Source: Paramecium octaurelia (Eukaryota; Ciliophora; Oligohymenophorea; Peniculida; Parameciidae). Taken from it: a stretch of 64,000 bases of DNA. The stretch lies in assembly GCA_905182995.1 (NCBI GenBank), contig CAJJDP010000117.1:3018-67017 (forward strand), in the 5' to 3' direction. Shown here piece by piece: positions 1 to 12,495 of this stretch. A model generated the notes under the pieces. That model made no database searches and was not told the DNA's origin. It saw nothing but the letters and a program-made list of their open reading frames with translations. The position numbers and the translations under genes are program-made. Each line of letters begins with the position of its first letter. Position 1 is the first letter of the stretch.

Positions 1-91
1 AGAAATTACCATCAATATTGTTAGAATTAGCATTAAATTCATAAATCACAGTTTGATGAGTTGTAGTAATTATAATCATGAGCATTATCAT
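1..91 (-). CDS. possible 5' fragment of a gene running off the left edge
   Basis: With the ciliate code a frame without TGA starts at an ATG near 91 (further in-frame ATGs at 85 and 79) and runs off the left end on the minus strand. About 30 residues are visible, rich in Ile, Thr and Asn. Nothing in it is recognisable. In DNA this AT-rich a TGA-free frame of this size is expected by chance, so this is a weak call that depends on the sequence left of the window. Confidence 0.2.
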   Translation of the reverse strand, partial: MIMLMIIITTTHQTVIYEFNANSNNIDGNF

Positions 92-1322
92 TATTAATTA
101 ATATCTATATTAAATATTGTATTTTAATATACTTAAGCACATAATTTAATATTAAAATCAACTTAACTATTTAACTAATAACAATAAATATACTCATTCA
201 TAATTAAAATTTGTTCATCTCTTCAATTTATCTGATAATTTTTATTCAACATTTTTTAAGATTTCAAATAATATTTTCTTACAAACAAAACTTTTCATTG
301 TTTTTAAGTTTCAAATTAAAATTTCTTTACAGAAAGATCCGCTTAGAAAAAAATGGCCATTTTGTTAAATCTAATTGGATGAACTATAATTAATTTTTGC
401 TGATTATTTTTTATATATGAACATTCAAAGTTTTAAATTATCTCCTTTTCCTTCAATCAATTATATAAGTTAGTGGACATAATTTAACTTTTGAGATTTA
501 AACCTAACAGAGGCAGGTCGATTTTGATAAATTGTTATGAAGTAACTCAAATTATGTAAGTAGTACCGTAGTTGATAGATCTTTTCTGATATACATATAA
601 TTTATAGAAAAAAATAAGTTTAAATTATCCCCCAAAATATAGGTCTATTGATTATTTTGGTACATTTGGACATTTAATAAATAATATTTTAGTACTTTAG
701 GAATTATTCGAATTATTTGAAAAGATCTATTCATGTTATCAAATTATCAGATCGTTTTATAAATCTTTTTAATAAAGTAAATGTGATCAACTGACCGTAT
801 CTAGGAGGCTAATCAAGCTTAAAATATTCGTTGCATTTTCTTTCCAAAACAATTCTTAATTCTTTAAATTTCTCTGTAATTTTCTTTTCTCGACTGAAAT
901 TAAAAATGAAACTTTTATATACAAAATTTAATCAAAAAAAGTAAAGTAGAATTAAATTTTGATGATGACATTTTTTTAAATTCACCGATTTAATATTTTA
1001 ATCCAAATGCCATTTGCTTCTTTATATTAATGGATTTACATATCACTAAGTTGCTTTGTAAAGAAATCTTCTAGTTGGTGTTGCAAATTTGGTATGGAAA
1101 ATTATACGATTTTGAAATTTAACTGAATATGTCTTCTCGAGATTTAAATTTTACTTGGTTACAGATATCTCCTTTTTCTCTTATAGTATTTTAGCGTAAT
1201 CTGATCCTAAAATAAACTTTCTCCATTCTCCTTCAAAATTTGCGTCCTAGATTAAAATAGTTTATTTAATTTAATTAAGGTTTCCTAATTTAATTTTCCT
1301 ACTTGTAGGTAAAAAACAGTGA
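92..1322. other. no supported gene
   Basis: AT-rich sequence with TGA in all frames at intervals expected by chance. The short usual-code frame at 211-393 has no protein-like composition. I see no RNA gene or clear regulatory site. Confidence 0.4.
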
Positions 1323-1998
1323 TGGGGGTTATACGCTTGTGATCAATATAAAAGCAACTTACCTTAGAAGGTAGATATTTTTCATGTTTACAAGGCATTT
1401 TTGGGTGGCTTAGGAGTAAATGAAGAATTCTAAAAACTTGTAAAACGAATTCTGATATTTTTCATCAACAATTAATTTAGAGAAAAACTTGATTTGTTTA
1501 TTTTTTTGCCACGATGGTGAACAATTATATACTATGTTTGTATAAGAACATCAACTTGAAGAATGCAGTGGTCTTATTGAAATAGGTGGTTAAAACTTAC
1601 GTGAATTAATAAATTAGATATTGAATAAACCTTATAAATTATTCAAAAAGTATACTCCTATTCGCCTACAGACATTAACCTTAATTCGATTGATATCTAG
1701 TCGAAGCGGTATTTATATCTCTCTGTCACTAGCTCCAGCAAGGGCATCGTAGGTGAGGAAGGATTATGAAGCCTCGAATGCATCGCAATCAGATTCTTTG
1801 GTGGGAAAAGTTCCAAAACAAGTTGTTTCACATATGACGCCAACACTCATAATAAATTATGATATAATTAAATTTGTATTTAGAAGAATTCTGATGTTAT
1901 TCTTTAGTTATGTAAAAAAAAACAATAAATTTATTTCGAAATTGTATAATAATTCCTATTAAATTCTTCTTAGAATTCTTAATTTAAGAATCATATGA
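1323..1998 (+). CDS. unidentified candidate gene, probably two exons
   Basis: Two blocks read like protein under the ciliate code. The first, about 1323-1440, is a TGA-free frame with balanced composition (it contains KAFLGGLGVNEEF). The second runs from about 1510 to a TGA at 1996-1998 and contains EECSGLIEIGGQNLREL. An unusually long intron of about 43 nt, or a lesion, would be needed to join them. No ATG is obvious for the first block because a TGA lies just upstream, so the start is not known. I do not recognise the family. The second half is less convincing than the first. Confidence 0.35.
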
Positions 1999-2421
1999 CG
2001 GCATGAATTGTTCTACCTGATTCTCTTTCTGCTCATTTATATGAACATAATTATAAATTCCCTTTATTCACTACCTCAAACTATTATATCAAGTAACATC
2101 ATCTATTCCCCTAGCCTATTTAAGGTTCAATAACAACGAAAGACTTTCCTCTGTATAATATCTCAGTTTTATATTTAGTGGCGTTAAACTTGATCTATAA
2201 CGAGAGTGCATTAACATTAAATACGTTTTGGTAGAATCGCTTTGTAGATTAATTTTTATAAAAAATACACTAATTTCAAGAGCATTGAACTTAAGCAAAT
2301 ACATATGAAGTTGATGCTAGCAATATTAGATAAAATTCATATTTACTACTGAAAGATAGACTCAATCTCATGAAAACAAATCTTAAGACAAGTTAACGTT
2401 CTCCTCCATAGAACAATTGTT
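1999..2421. other. no supported gene
   Basis: AT-rich spacer between two weak candidates facing each other. The short usual-code frame at 2116-2304 on the minus strand is not protein-like. Confidence 0.4.
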
Positions 2422-3835
2422 TCATAGTCTCCAACCTTTCTCTTATATAATTTAACCCCCTTTTAAGTTTAGATCTTTAAAAAGAATTAAGTATGGAGTG
2501 TTGTTTTGGATATCTAAAGCAATGTATAACAAGTCAATATATGATGGAAGACCTCTAACTTTTCCTCCAAGCCATTTTAGGTTATTGGTTAGTAGTTTCA
2601 TAAGGTCATATTTCCTAATCATTTCTAGCTTTGTTTTCAAGATCATAGCCATTCTCTCTGAATTATTCTTTTCCTCAGTCACTTTTTTATGTTTTCCTAG
2701 AAATTGCCAGTGGAAATTGGTAATTAGATTGAAGTAAATATGATAACCAAATTTTTGTACAAACCCTTTGAATCCTCTAGGGGATATATTTAATGAGATC
2801 AAGGAGATGTCCAAACCGTAATTTCCAAGAGCCTCACTGATTTGCTTGAAAATTTTCTCTATTCCTCCATTTTCAATCAATTCCTTTCTACAGCAATTTC
2901 CCTAGATGACGATTATACTTTGGGAATCAATTTACATCTTGCGGAAAGTTTGCTGGCTTCGGACTGATTCCGCATCTGAAATCATCGGATTCCCCGGGTG
3001 GAATTCTCATTTTTAGTAGTGTTTTTTCTAACATCCTAAATACTCTATCTCTCTCTAGATTGCCTCCTTTCCGCGTTTTTTTATCCTTTCATGATAAGTT
3101 ACTTTTCTTCCTTAAGCAGAACTAATATAACTCGAACAATATTTTTGAACTTGTACTTTCTATGCTTATCTCTGTAGTCTGAATCTAAGTACTTAAATTG
3201 AGATTTATGTAATTAGACATGAGAGAGTGTGTCTAAGTCACCTATTATTAAATGAAAGATTCTCTTCTGATTTCCTTCAACTATTGGTATCAGGGAATTA
3301 GTCATCTATGGATTATTATCTTGACCTATATAATTTTTTTTAAAACCATTCTTTCAAATTCTGATTGCCTTTTTGTTAAATACTATTCATTTTGAAAAAT
3401 GTCTAATTAAAATTGTTTTATAAATCTTTTTTCTTAAATATTCAGAATAACAATTAGAGGGGCACCCATATTTGAGTACTTGCCGCTGGTTAATATCGAC
3501 TTTCATTCTAAAAACACCCTTTATTCCATAGGATCACCAGCCAACAGCACTTAAGTCTTCTGAAGGCCAGGTCTTTTCTGACTTACCTTGCTTTGGTTTG
3601 GATCATCCAATGAATAATACTTTTTAAAATAGGATCCTCCAATCCCCCCCTTGTCTAGAAATACCCTAATTAAACATTCAGCGGCCAGGGAGTCTTCATA
3701 GCTACTTCTTTAAGGGGATATTAAATGTTAAAACCCATAGGAAGCACTTTGCCCACTGGAACCTGATATGCTTTTATGTATAGATTTTCCCAAAATCTAT
3801 ACATAAATCCATTCCATAAACCAAAAGGAATTAAG
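2422..3835 (-). CDS. unidentified multi-exon candidate gene
   Basis: Three blocks on the minus strand look coding under the ciliate code and are GC-richer than their surroundings. They are about 3835-3440 (contains IGGSYFKKYYSLDDPNQSK), about 3430-3060, and about 3004-2422, ending in TGA at 2424-2422. The last block contains a 140-residue stretch without any TAA or TAG codon (2880-2452), unusual for this genome where those codons normally supply much of the glutamine. Mini-introns (for example an 18-nt GT-AG piece that would remove a TGA near 3445) could join the blocks, but not every junction could be settled. No known domain is seen. It could be a decayed mobile element or a real gene. Confidence 0.35.
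3773..3807. repeat. perfect 16-bp inverted repeat with 3-nt loop
   Basis: Arms at 3773-3788 and 3792-3807 are exact reverse complements around a CCC spacer. It lies at the upstream edge of the minus-strand candidate gene. As RNA it would fold into a strong hairpin. No poly-T tract or repeated copy was seen that would mark it as a terminator or element end. Confidence 0.8.
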
Positions 3836-4698
3836 ATTTCATAATTAGTTCATTGCAATTTATTTATGGAACATTGAAAAACAAATTTTATACTCAATAT
3901 ATTTCATTATGGAATTTAATACTTATTATTTTATTTGTGGACTGCATTAATTTGAAATTTAGGATGGGATGAGAAATAATCCTCATATACACAAAATAAT
4001 CACATTATGCAAATTGTTGAAGCATAAAAATCATATCATTTCATTATAGAATACAAATTAGTAAATCTACAAATCAATCCCAGTTAAGAAAGAAAGACTA
4101 GTTTATTCTAATTTTTTTAAACCATCCCAAAAGAATTTACTACAGTAAAAGTAGTATATATATTATTTAATGAATTCTATCAGCTATTAACTCTAAGCTT
4201 CGACAATAATATTAATTATCTCCAAATATTCTGATAACTCAATAAAACCTAGCCTTAAATTTGATTATAGTATTAAATAAAAAGTAATTGGTGTTGATTT
4301 TCCTTTAAATACGCAAGAACTCTTATGATATTTTCTTTAAAATTGGGTTCTGAATATTGTTTTATAAAACTAATCGTTTAAGGAAGGTCAAAAATAATGG
4401 ACTTGTGTTTTATAACTCTTAATTTTTTGTTAAGTTGGAAACTCCTATATAAATAAATCAGAATTGTTTATTGATTACTTATTAATATTTCAACTGCACC
4501 TTATAAAAAAAACTGGAATTTTAATCAAAATACTATAATCATATCATCATTATCTGTAAATTTTATTTTCAGAAATAAATGTATTTTATTCGTTCTAAAT
4601 CCTTAATTAGTAAATGTTGCAAATCAATCCAAATAATTTTTATGTTATCAAAAAATGTTTCAGAGCAATCTGCAATCTTATAAACAAAAATACCTTTA
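3808..4698. other. spacer and possible 5' part of the next gene
   Basis: The frame of the downstream MORN-like gene stays free of TGA back past ATG codons at 4642 and 4579, so its true start may lie in this stretch. No conserved protein sequence is visible before about 4750. The rest is AT-rich without gene signals. Confidence 0.4.
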
Positions 4699-7600
4699 AT
4701 GCATATTGGGCGGGATAGGGATGGGTAGCATACCTACAGTCTTAGATAATTAATACTCAGAAATTTCTATACTATCATAAATCAAAAAGAAATAACTTAT
4801 GCTTATAATGGATCAATTTTGAGAATGTAATACTTTATTTCTTTGTTTAAGAGATGAAATTTATGAAGGATATCAATTGATGACTAACCTTGAATAAATT
4901 AAACATTTATATTGGCATGGGAACTTTGGATTGAATAATAAGAGGGTTGGATATTGGATGGCTACATGGGATGGAGAGGCTTTGAGAAATGTTGGAGGAC
5001 ATTACAATGATGATGGTAGAAAGTAAGGTAATTGGGTAGAGATAGTATCAAGATTTTGTGTTTAGTGTATTTTGACTATTTAATTTTACAGCTTACGTTT
5101 ATGAAATAGGAGAATATGAGAATGGCTAAAGAACGGGAAGATGGAAATATGTTTATTAAAATAAAAAGATGTAATAATAATTCTCAATTAAAGTGGTGGG
5201 GGTTTATATAGTTAATAAGGTGAAAAATATGGGCATTGGAAAGAACTATAGAATAGATTTCAGAATTGTTCTTAAGTCTTTTATTATGGAGAGTATAAAA
5301 ATTGTAAGAAATTTGGTAGATGGAACATTTAGTGGACAAACCCTTGTAATAATAAACCAGAATAAATGTAAAATCATTATTTAAAGTTGAAAATTAGCGG
5401 TTACCAATCATATGATGAATAAGGCAATGGTATATAAGTAGGTATTTGGATCGAGTTGTCAGATGAATTTAATGTTAATTCTTAAGTAACATATAATGGT
5501 GAATATAAAAATGGGAAAAAAGTTGGTAGGTGGGAAATTATGTTTAGGGAGAATTCAAATTGTCCATTTTATTTAATGTAAAATTATAATATACTTAATT
5601 ATATTCAGAGGGGGTGGATCATATGATGAACGAGGTGAAGGGATTAAAATAGGCCAATGGATTGAGTTATTTGATGGATTTAATAATGATTCCTAAGTCA
5701 CATATAGTGGGCACTATAAAAATGGGAAAAAAGTTGGCAGATGGGATGCTAAGTTTAGGGAACATTCAAATTATCCATTTTAATTAATGTAAAATTATCA
5801 TGTGCATAATTATATTTAGTGGGGGCGGATCATATTATTTAATAAGTGAGGGAATTAAGCTTGGTAGATGGATTGAGCTTTCAGATGGATTTTATAATCA
5901 TTCTTAAGCCACATATGTTGGTGAATATACAAATGGTAAAAAGGTTGGTAGATGGGATATTATGTTTAGGGAGCATTCAAATTGTCCATTTCAATTGATG
6001 TAAATTAATATTCTTATAATTTTGTAAAGTGGTGGAGGTTCATTTGATCATAAATGTAATCAAATTAAGTAGGGTACATGGATCGAGCTTTCAGATGATT
6101 TTTAGAATGAATCTCCAGTTGTTTATGCTGGTCAATATTAAAATGGTAAAAAGGTAGATAGATGGGAGATTTTATTATTGGATTTTAGGACCCAAAAAAG
6201 TAGCTGCATGTAAAAAGTTTATAAAGATTTTGTAATTTAAAATATATAGTGGTGGTGGTTCATTTGATAAGCATGAATTTCCGTTAAAATAGGGTAAATG
6301 GATTGACCTGTCAGACGGATTTTCTAATGATTTTTAAGTAACAAATATAGGTGAATATAAAAATGGGAAAAAAATAGGTAGATGGAATATTATGTATAGG
6401 GAGCATTCAAGTTAAAAATTTCAATTGATGTAAATTAAAATCAGCATAAATTATTTTTAGNAAGTGGTGGGGGTTTATATAGTTAATAAGGTGAAAAATA
6501 TGGGCATTGGAAAGAACTATAGAATAGATTTCAGAATTGTTCTTAAGTCTTTTATTATGGAGAGTATAAAAATTGTAAGAAATTTGGTAGATGGAACATT
6601 TAGTGGACAAACCCTTGTAATAATAAACCAGAATAAATGTAAAATCATTATTTAAAGTTGAAAATTAGCGGTTACCAATCATATGATGAATAAGGCAATG
6701 GTATATAAGTAGGTATTTGGATCGAGTTGTCAGATGAATTTAATGTTAATTCTTAAGTAACATATAATGGTGAATATAAAAATGGGAAAAAAGTTGGTAG
6801 GTGGGAAATTATGTTTAGGGAGAATTCAAATTGTCCATTTTATTTAATGTAAAATTATAATATACTTAATTATATTCAGAGGGGGTGGATCATATGATGA
6901 ACGAGGTGAAGGGATTAAAATAGGCCAATGGATTGAGTTATTTGATGGATTTAATAATGATTCCTAAGTCACATATAGTGGGCACTATAAAAATGGGAAA
7001 AAAGTTGGCAGATGGGATGCTAAGTTTAGGGAACATTCAAATTATCCATTTTAATTAATGTAAAATTATCATGTGCATAATTATATTTAGTGGGGGCGGA
7101 TCATATTATTTAATAAGTGAGGGAATTAAGCTTGGTAGATGGATTGAGCTTTCAGATGGATTTTATAATCATTCTTAAGCCACATATGTTGGTGAATATA
7201 CAAATGGTAAAAAGGTTGGTAGATGGGATATTATGTTTAGGGAGCATTCAAATTGTCCATTTCAATTGATGTAAATTAATATTCTTATAATTTTGTAAAG
7301 TGGTGGAGGTTCATTTGATCATAAATGTAATCAAATTAAGTAGGGTACATGGATCGAGCTTTCAGATGATTTTTAGAATGAATCTCCAGTTGTTTATGCT
7401 GGTCAATATTAAAATGGTAAAAAGGTAGATAGATGGGAGATTTTATTATTGGATTTTAGGACCCAAAAAAGTAGCTGCATGTAAAAAGTTTATAAAGATT
7501 TTGTAATTTAAAATATATAGTGGTGGTGGTTCATTTGATAAGCATGAATTTCCGTTAAAATAGGGTAAATGGATTGACCTGTCAGACGGATTTTCTAATG

Positions 7601-9001
7601 ATTTTTAAGTAACAAATATAGGTGAATATAAAAATGGGAAAAAAATAGGTAGATGGAATATTATGTATAGGGAGCATTCAAGTTAAAAATTTCAATTGAT
7701 GTAAATTAAAATCAGCATAAATTATTTTTAGCGGTGGGGGATCATATGGGGATAAATTAAATCAGATAAAACAAGGTAAATGGGCAGAACTTTAGGATCA
7801 ATTTCAATTTTTTTCTAATATAATCTATTATGGAGAATTCAAAAACGGGATAAAAGTTGGCAGATGGAATATTTATTTTTAAGCATGTTCTAATTATTAA
7901 TTCAAATTTATGTAAATTAATTTAATTATAATTCCTCAGTGGTGGTGGAACATATGATAATGGTTGCTAAGGAAAAAAAGTAGGTAAATGGACTTTACCT
8001 AATAGTGGATATTTTTTTGGTTCATAAATAACTTTGAAAGGAAAATATATGTATGGGAAGAAAGTTGGCAGATGGGATATTTTCTTTAAAGGTTTTGGCT
8101 AGGGTTAAGAATATGTAAGAAATCAGTAAATGTAAAATAAAAATAAGGATATTTTATATTATTTAGAGGTGGAGGTATATATCAAAACAAAGGTGAAGAT
8201 GTTAAGGTTGGTTATTGGATAGAGTTATGGGAAAGATTTGATAGTATACATAATGTAATTGTAAATGGTGAATATAAAAATGGTAAAAAGATTGGTCGAT
8301 GGAATATATTGTATAGTTCTTATACGGATTTTCCATACTAATAAATGTAAGTATTACAAGTTATTAAAATAAATTTAGCGGAGGTGGATTTTATGATGAT
8401 CAAGGGGCTGGCATTAAGAATGGTAAATGGATTGAATGGCAAAATGATTTAATTGAAAAGACTCATGTAATTTATAAAGGTGAATATAAATATGGAAAGA
8501 AAATAGGGCTTTGGGATATTCTCACTTAGGACGATATAATTGATTCTTGGAAATAAATGTTTAAATTATTATATTACTTATTTTGATTAGAGGTGGTGGA
8601 TTATATGATGAAGGAGGTGAAGGGACAAAACAGGGTATATGGATTGAATTGTCTCAAAAGTTTCAGACCGATTATTATGTTACGTTTAATGGTTAATATA
8701 AAAATGATAAAAAAGTTGGTAGATGGGATATTTGGCATTGGGATTGGGTCAGAGGAAAGCACCAATTGATGTAAATAACTTTTTATAAAGTCTGCAATAA
8801 ATATTTAGTGGTGGTGGATCATATGATGAAAAGGGTGAAGGAAAATAGTTTGGTAACTGGATTGAGTTGTCAGATGAGTTTTAAAGGTTTCATTAAATAG
8901 GTTATAGTGGTTAATATCAAAATGGTAAGAAAGTTGGTAAATGGACGAAAATAGATTTAAGTATTTAAATGAAGCTAGACGAAATTGATTATGATAATTG
9001 A
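4699..9001 (+). CDS. MORN-like repeat protein, one repeat per exon (contains an assembly duplication)
   Basis: Likely a scaffold built of MORN-like repeats; the substrate is unknown. After collapsing the overlap at the N (use 4699-6460, then 7732-9001) the model has 15 exons and 863 codons plus TGA (8999-9001). Exons 4-15 each encode one unit of about 60 residues starting GGGSYD, with G-K-W-I-E-L in the middle and G-E-Y-K-N-G-K-K-V-G-R-W near the end. Nine of these twelve exons are exactly 180 nt. Introns of 23-40 nt, for example 5398-flanking 5368-5397, 5578-5608, 5789-5819 and 6000-6029, interrupt the same Ile codon in phase 2. Exons 2-3 hold a half repeat and a first full repeat, split by an internal intron (5058-5091). 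ATG 4699 is one of three in-frame choices (4579, 4642, 4699). No frameshift is seen. Paralogues lie at 42.1-44.8 and 59.4-62.0 kb. Confidence 0.85.
5191..7731. repeat. 1,270-bp exact duplication around N at 6461 (unmerged contig overlap)
   Basis: Bases 5191-6460 recur as 6462-7731 with offset 1,271. The left contig ends at 6460 exactly where the second copy reaches 7731, and the right contig begins at 6462 exactly like 5191. Terminal-to-terminal identity across one N indicates two overlapping contigs joined without merging. The copy adds six false repeat exons to the MORN-like gene. Confidence 0.93.
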
Positions 9002-10860
9002 ATAAAATAAAAAATTATTAATTTACTTTTCTTTTTTTCTATAATATTTTTTAAATAATAATGAATTTGATTGAATTATTTCTTATTTCAATCCAACGAT
9101 AAGAATAGTCCTTCAAATAACATATATAATTTTTATATATTCATTTGACTTATTTAGTAATAAATATAATGAAGAAGGATTGAATTTTTTCCTAATATTG
9201 CTATAATCAATCAAAGTAGTATTTTTCATACTTAAATCACTTTAAATTGCCAAAAGATACTATAAAGGTTAGAAAAATTCTACTTTTAATTTTTAAATAT
9301 TGGCTTCTACAACTTCTACGATACTATTGATCTTTCAAATTATATTAAATTTAGAAAAAGGAATGTGAGATGGTGCAAGATATATAATTAATCAATACTA
9401 TTAGAAAAATTTATTTCAGACTCTAGGTCAAAAGGTTTCTATAATTATTCATTTTTTTTCTTTAGGGATTTCCAAAATCCTAGACCCCATCTAATATATT
9501 ATGGAATGGTTACATTTGAGCTATTTAAAAAGCTTCATAATCACATACAGAATATATGAAAAATCAGGATGGATAGCAATTTATTTAAATTCGACTAAAT
9601 ATCTTTATTTTAGATTATTAATTGATTATCAAAGGTAAAATTAATTAATATTTAAAAGTTTAGTAAAAAGAGATGAAATAAAAGTTAAATAAGATACATC
9701 ACTAATAAATGGACTTTTGATCAAGACATTAGTAAAAGGAAATTATAATTATTCAATAGTATGAAACTAAAGATAATGATGGGTTTAGATGTAAATTTTT
9801 AATTTACTTAACATAATTTCTGTCGATGAAAGGTTGTCAGTTGTTAATTATATTGCAGAACCAAGTCCTAAAGACGATTCATTCATCGGTGCATTTACGT
9901 CGATAAATAAACAATAAAGTTTGCTTAAGGTTTCAATATCATTATTTCAGTGATAGAATAGAATTTTCAATTCATTCCTTGATAATATTTATTGAAATTC
10001 GGTTTTATGGGAGGAGTATATCATTTTAAAATCCAGCGACTATTTTAAAAACTGACCCATAATAATAAAAAAAGAGTAAATTATTCTATAGATACTTTCA
10101 ATTAATTTAACTTAATTCTTTAATTTTGTAAGTAAAATTTACTTTCAATTCTATAATGAAAAAATAGAAATTAGGGATAATTATTAGAAATCTTCCTAAA
10201 TAATTGGTTAGATTTTTACCAAACCTAGAGAATTCGTAAATGAATTAATTACATATATTTTGATTTTTTATAATATGGAGGATTACATGCGTTATCTAAA
10301 AACCCATCTAAATCTTCATGAATACTTGCTTGTGTACACAAATAATCATACGTTTAATTCAAAGGCTTGCCACCCACCTTCAGAGAAGAAAATAAAGTAT
10401 ACCATAGTTGATATTTTACAATTAAATTTATCTCTGAATAATAACTTAATCAAAATTAATTTGCTTATAAGAATAATCCAAAGATTTTTGGCAAATAACA
10501 AATAATATAAAGTAATGAGATTAAAAAATAGAAACAAATTATAACCATTCTATGATTCTTGTAGAATGTTACCACTATTTTTAATCTTCTGTAATATTTG
10601 ATGATGAAATAGGATATTTGATTTTTACTAAAATAACATTTTCAGAATTAATTTACGAATCAACAGCCAATAATGACAAAAGTTAATCTCCGAATAGAAA
10701 TAAAAAACTTCTATTATTAAATCTGAACCTTGTCATGCCATAAAAATTAATAAAGATATTCAGATATTGGCAGCCGCTTGTTAGAATACTTAAGATATTT
10801 GAATTCAGATTAGGTTTCTTTAAATTATTTTAAATTTTAACAGAACATAAAAATTATGTG
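9002..10860. other. no supported gene
   Basis: AT-rich spacer of about 1.9 kb. A short frame near 9470-9550 reads somewhat like protein but ends in TGA after about 30 codons. The overlapping short frames at 10260-10537 on both strands lack protein character. No RNA gene or repeat was seen. Confidence 0.4.
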
Positions 10861-11681
10861 TTTTTTTCAATTTTATGAAGCTCTCTAATTAAATTAGATC
10901 TTGTGAAAATAAATAATGCTATATTCAATTAATCAATCTAATTTGTGGGAATGCTAAAAAATTAGAAGGTCAAGATAGCGAGCGCTATTAGGTATGTTTT
11001 AATTAATAAAACTGACGATTGTATAATATCAAGTGGTGATGATAGGACTATCAAGTGTCTGCAGAAAAAATCTCAATTGTCTATTTTAGTAATCTATTAA
11101 TGGTCATTTAAAAAAAGAGTATTAGGATAAACTATTAATAAATAAAAAAATAAATAAAATTAATCTTCTGCAGTAACGAAATCAATAGCTATCATAAAAC
11201 CTTTAGAATGGGACTGAAAATAGTGTATTAAATTAAAAGATTGTTGAAGAATAATATGGATTATGTTTATGATTAATCACGAGTGAGTTGTTTGATTTAG
11301 GCTAATAATAATGAACAAATGCATATCTATGAGATAACATGTGAAAAAGTTCTGAAGAATCAGAAATAAATTTAAAAGATAGTCAAATACCTATTCGTTT
11401 TTTTGCAATAATATTGTCAAAGTATAAAGTTAAATGTTTTTTCCATCAATGAATAATTAATAATTGGTCAGTCAATATGTAAGAATATTTCAATAATTCA
11501 TAATTATAACTTAGAAAATGCCTTTTATAAATAAAGTATTAACCCATGTATTTATCATTCAATCTTTTATTCAGTCTAAGCATAAAAGAAGTTATAAATT
11601 CTGTTATATGCTCATTAAAAATATATTGCTATCATTATTAACCATTCTTTTAATTAACTCCAAGCTCTTTCTATATGATCT
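10861..11681 (+). pseudogene. WD40-repeat gene remnant
   Basis: The clearest part, about 10976-11060, reads SAIRYV, then TDDCIISSGDDRTIK, a typical WD40 strand with the Asp-Asp-Arg-Thr-Ile-Lys motif. From about 11230 to the TGA near 11680 a continuous frame reads NNNEQMHIYEIT and then a hydrophobic tail, which resembles the C-terminal part of the WD proteins that ciliates carry in many copies. Between them the frame changes at least once without a convincing GT-AG intron, and the upstream frame (KKLEGQDS) is shifted against the WD motif. No start or full propeller is present. A heavily diverged but working gene cannot be excluded. Confidence 0.5.
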
Positions 11682-12495
11682 AATTTAGGACAATCTACCA
11701 GTAATAATAAGTGAGTAACACTATTTTAAATATTTTTTATAAATTTGCTTTAATGATTATTAACACCATTATTAATTATCAAGGCTTTTTTTATTTATTA
11801 TAGTTGAAACAAATATAATTTAGAATTTCAAATTAAAATTATTAATTAGTAGGCTACGAATCCTTAAATCCCTATTCCTCACAATAAACTCATTTTTATC
11901 CATTTTCAATAAACCTGGTTTTTATTTGAACTTTTAATTATTAACATTTTATTGATTTATAGGAATGACCGAAGGTAGTTTCATCAAGAAATATAAATTA
12001 TGTTTCAAGAGAGCTTAAGTAGCCAAGGGAGCATTAATATTAATTTTGAATAGAAAAGTAATCTTATTACTTTCATTTTCCTTTTTTTGTTTATCGATAT
12101 GAGACTTTTCAATATTTCTTCATTACAATTAAAAATTATTTTAAAAATAATGCTAATTAATTCTTGCTGAATTTTTTCAAAAGTTCAAAAAATATATAGG
12201 TCTTACTTATATTAATTATTCTGAATTTTTTCACTTAATATATATAATTTAATCCCATAGATGTGAGTATAATTTAAATTAAAGTAATTGATTCATGATT
12301 CTATTTTTCTAATGGTTTCTAATATAGCCTTTTTTAAGTATCCATGAGTGGCAATATTTTCCAGAATGTTAATATTTTTAAACTAAAGGAAATCCATTTT
12401 TCTTTTATTCTTTTTCAAATTGTCATTATATTAGATAATTTTACTATTACACTCAATCTATGATTTTGTTTCAACTTTATCATTTACTTATGTTA
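11682..12495. other. no supported gene
   Basis: AT-rich spacer between two decayed coding regions. Nothing with protein character or repeat structure was seen on either strand. Confidence 0.4.

Noticed and set aside
5191-7731. Real tandem duplication of MORN-like exons
   Set aside because: The copies are identical including introns and their ends coincide exactly with the contig ends at the N. A real duplication would not be expected to end precisely at an assembly gap, and the same happens at all four Ns.
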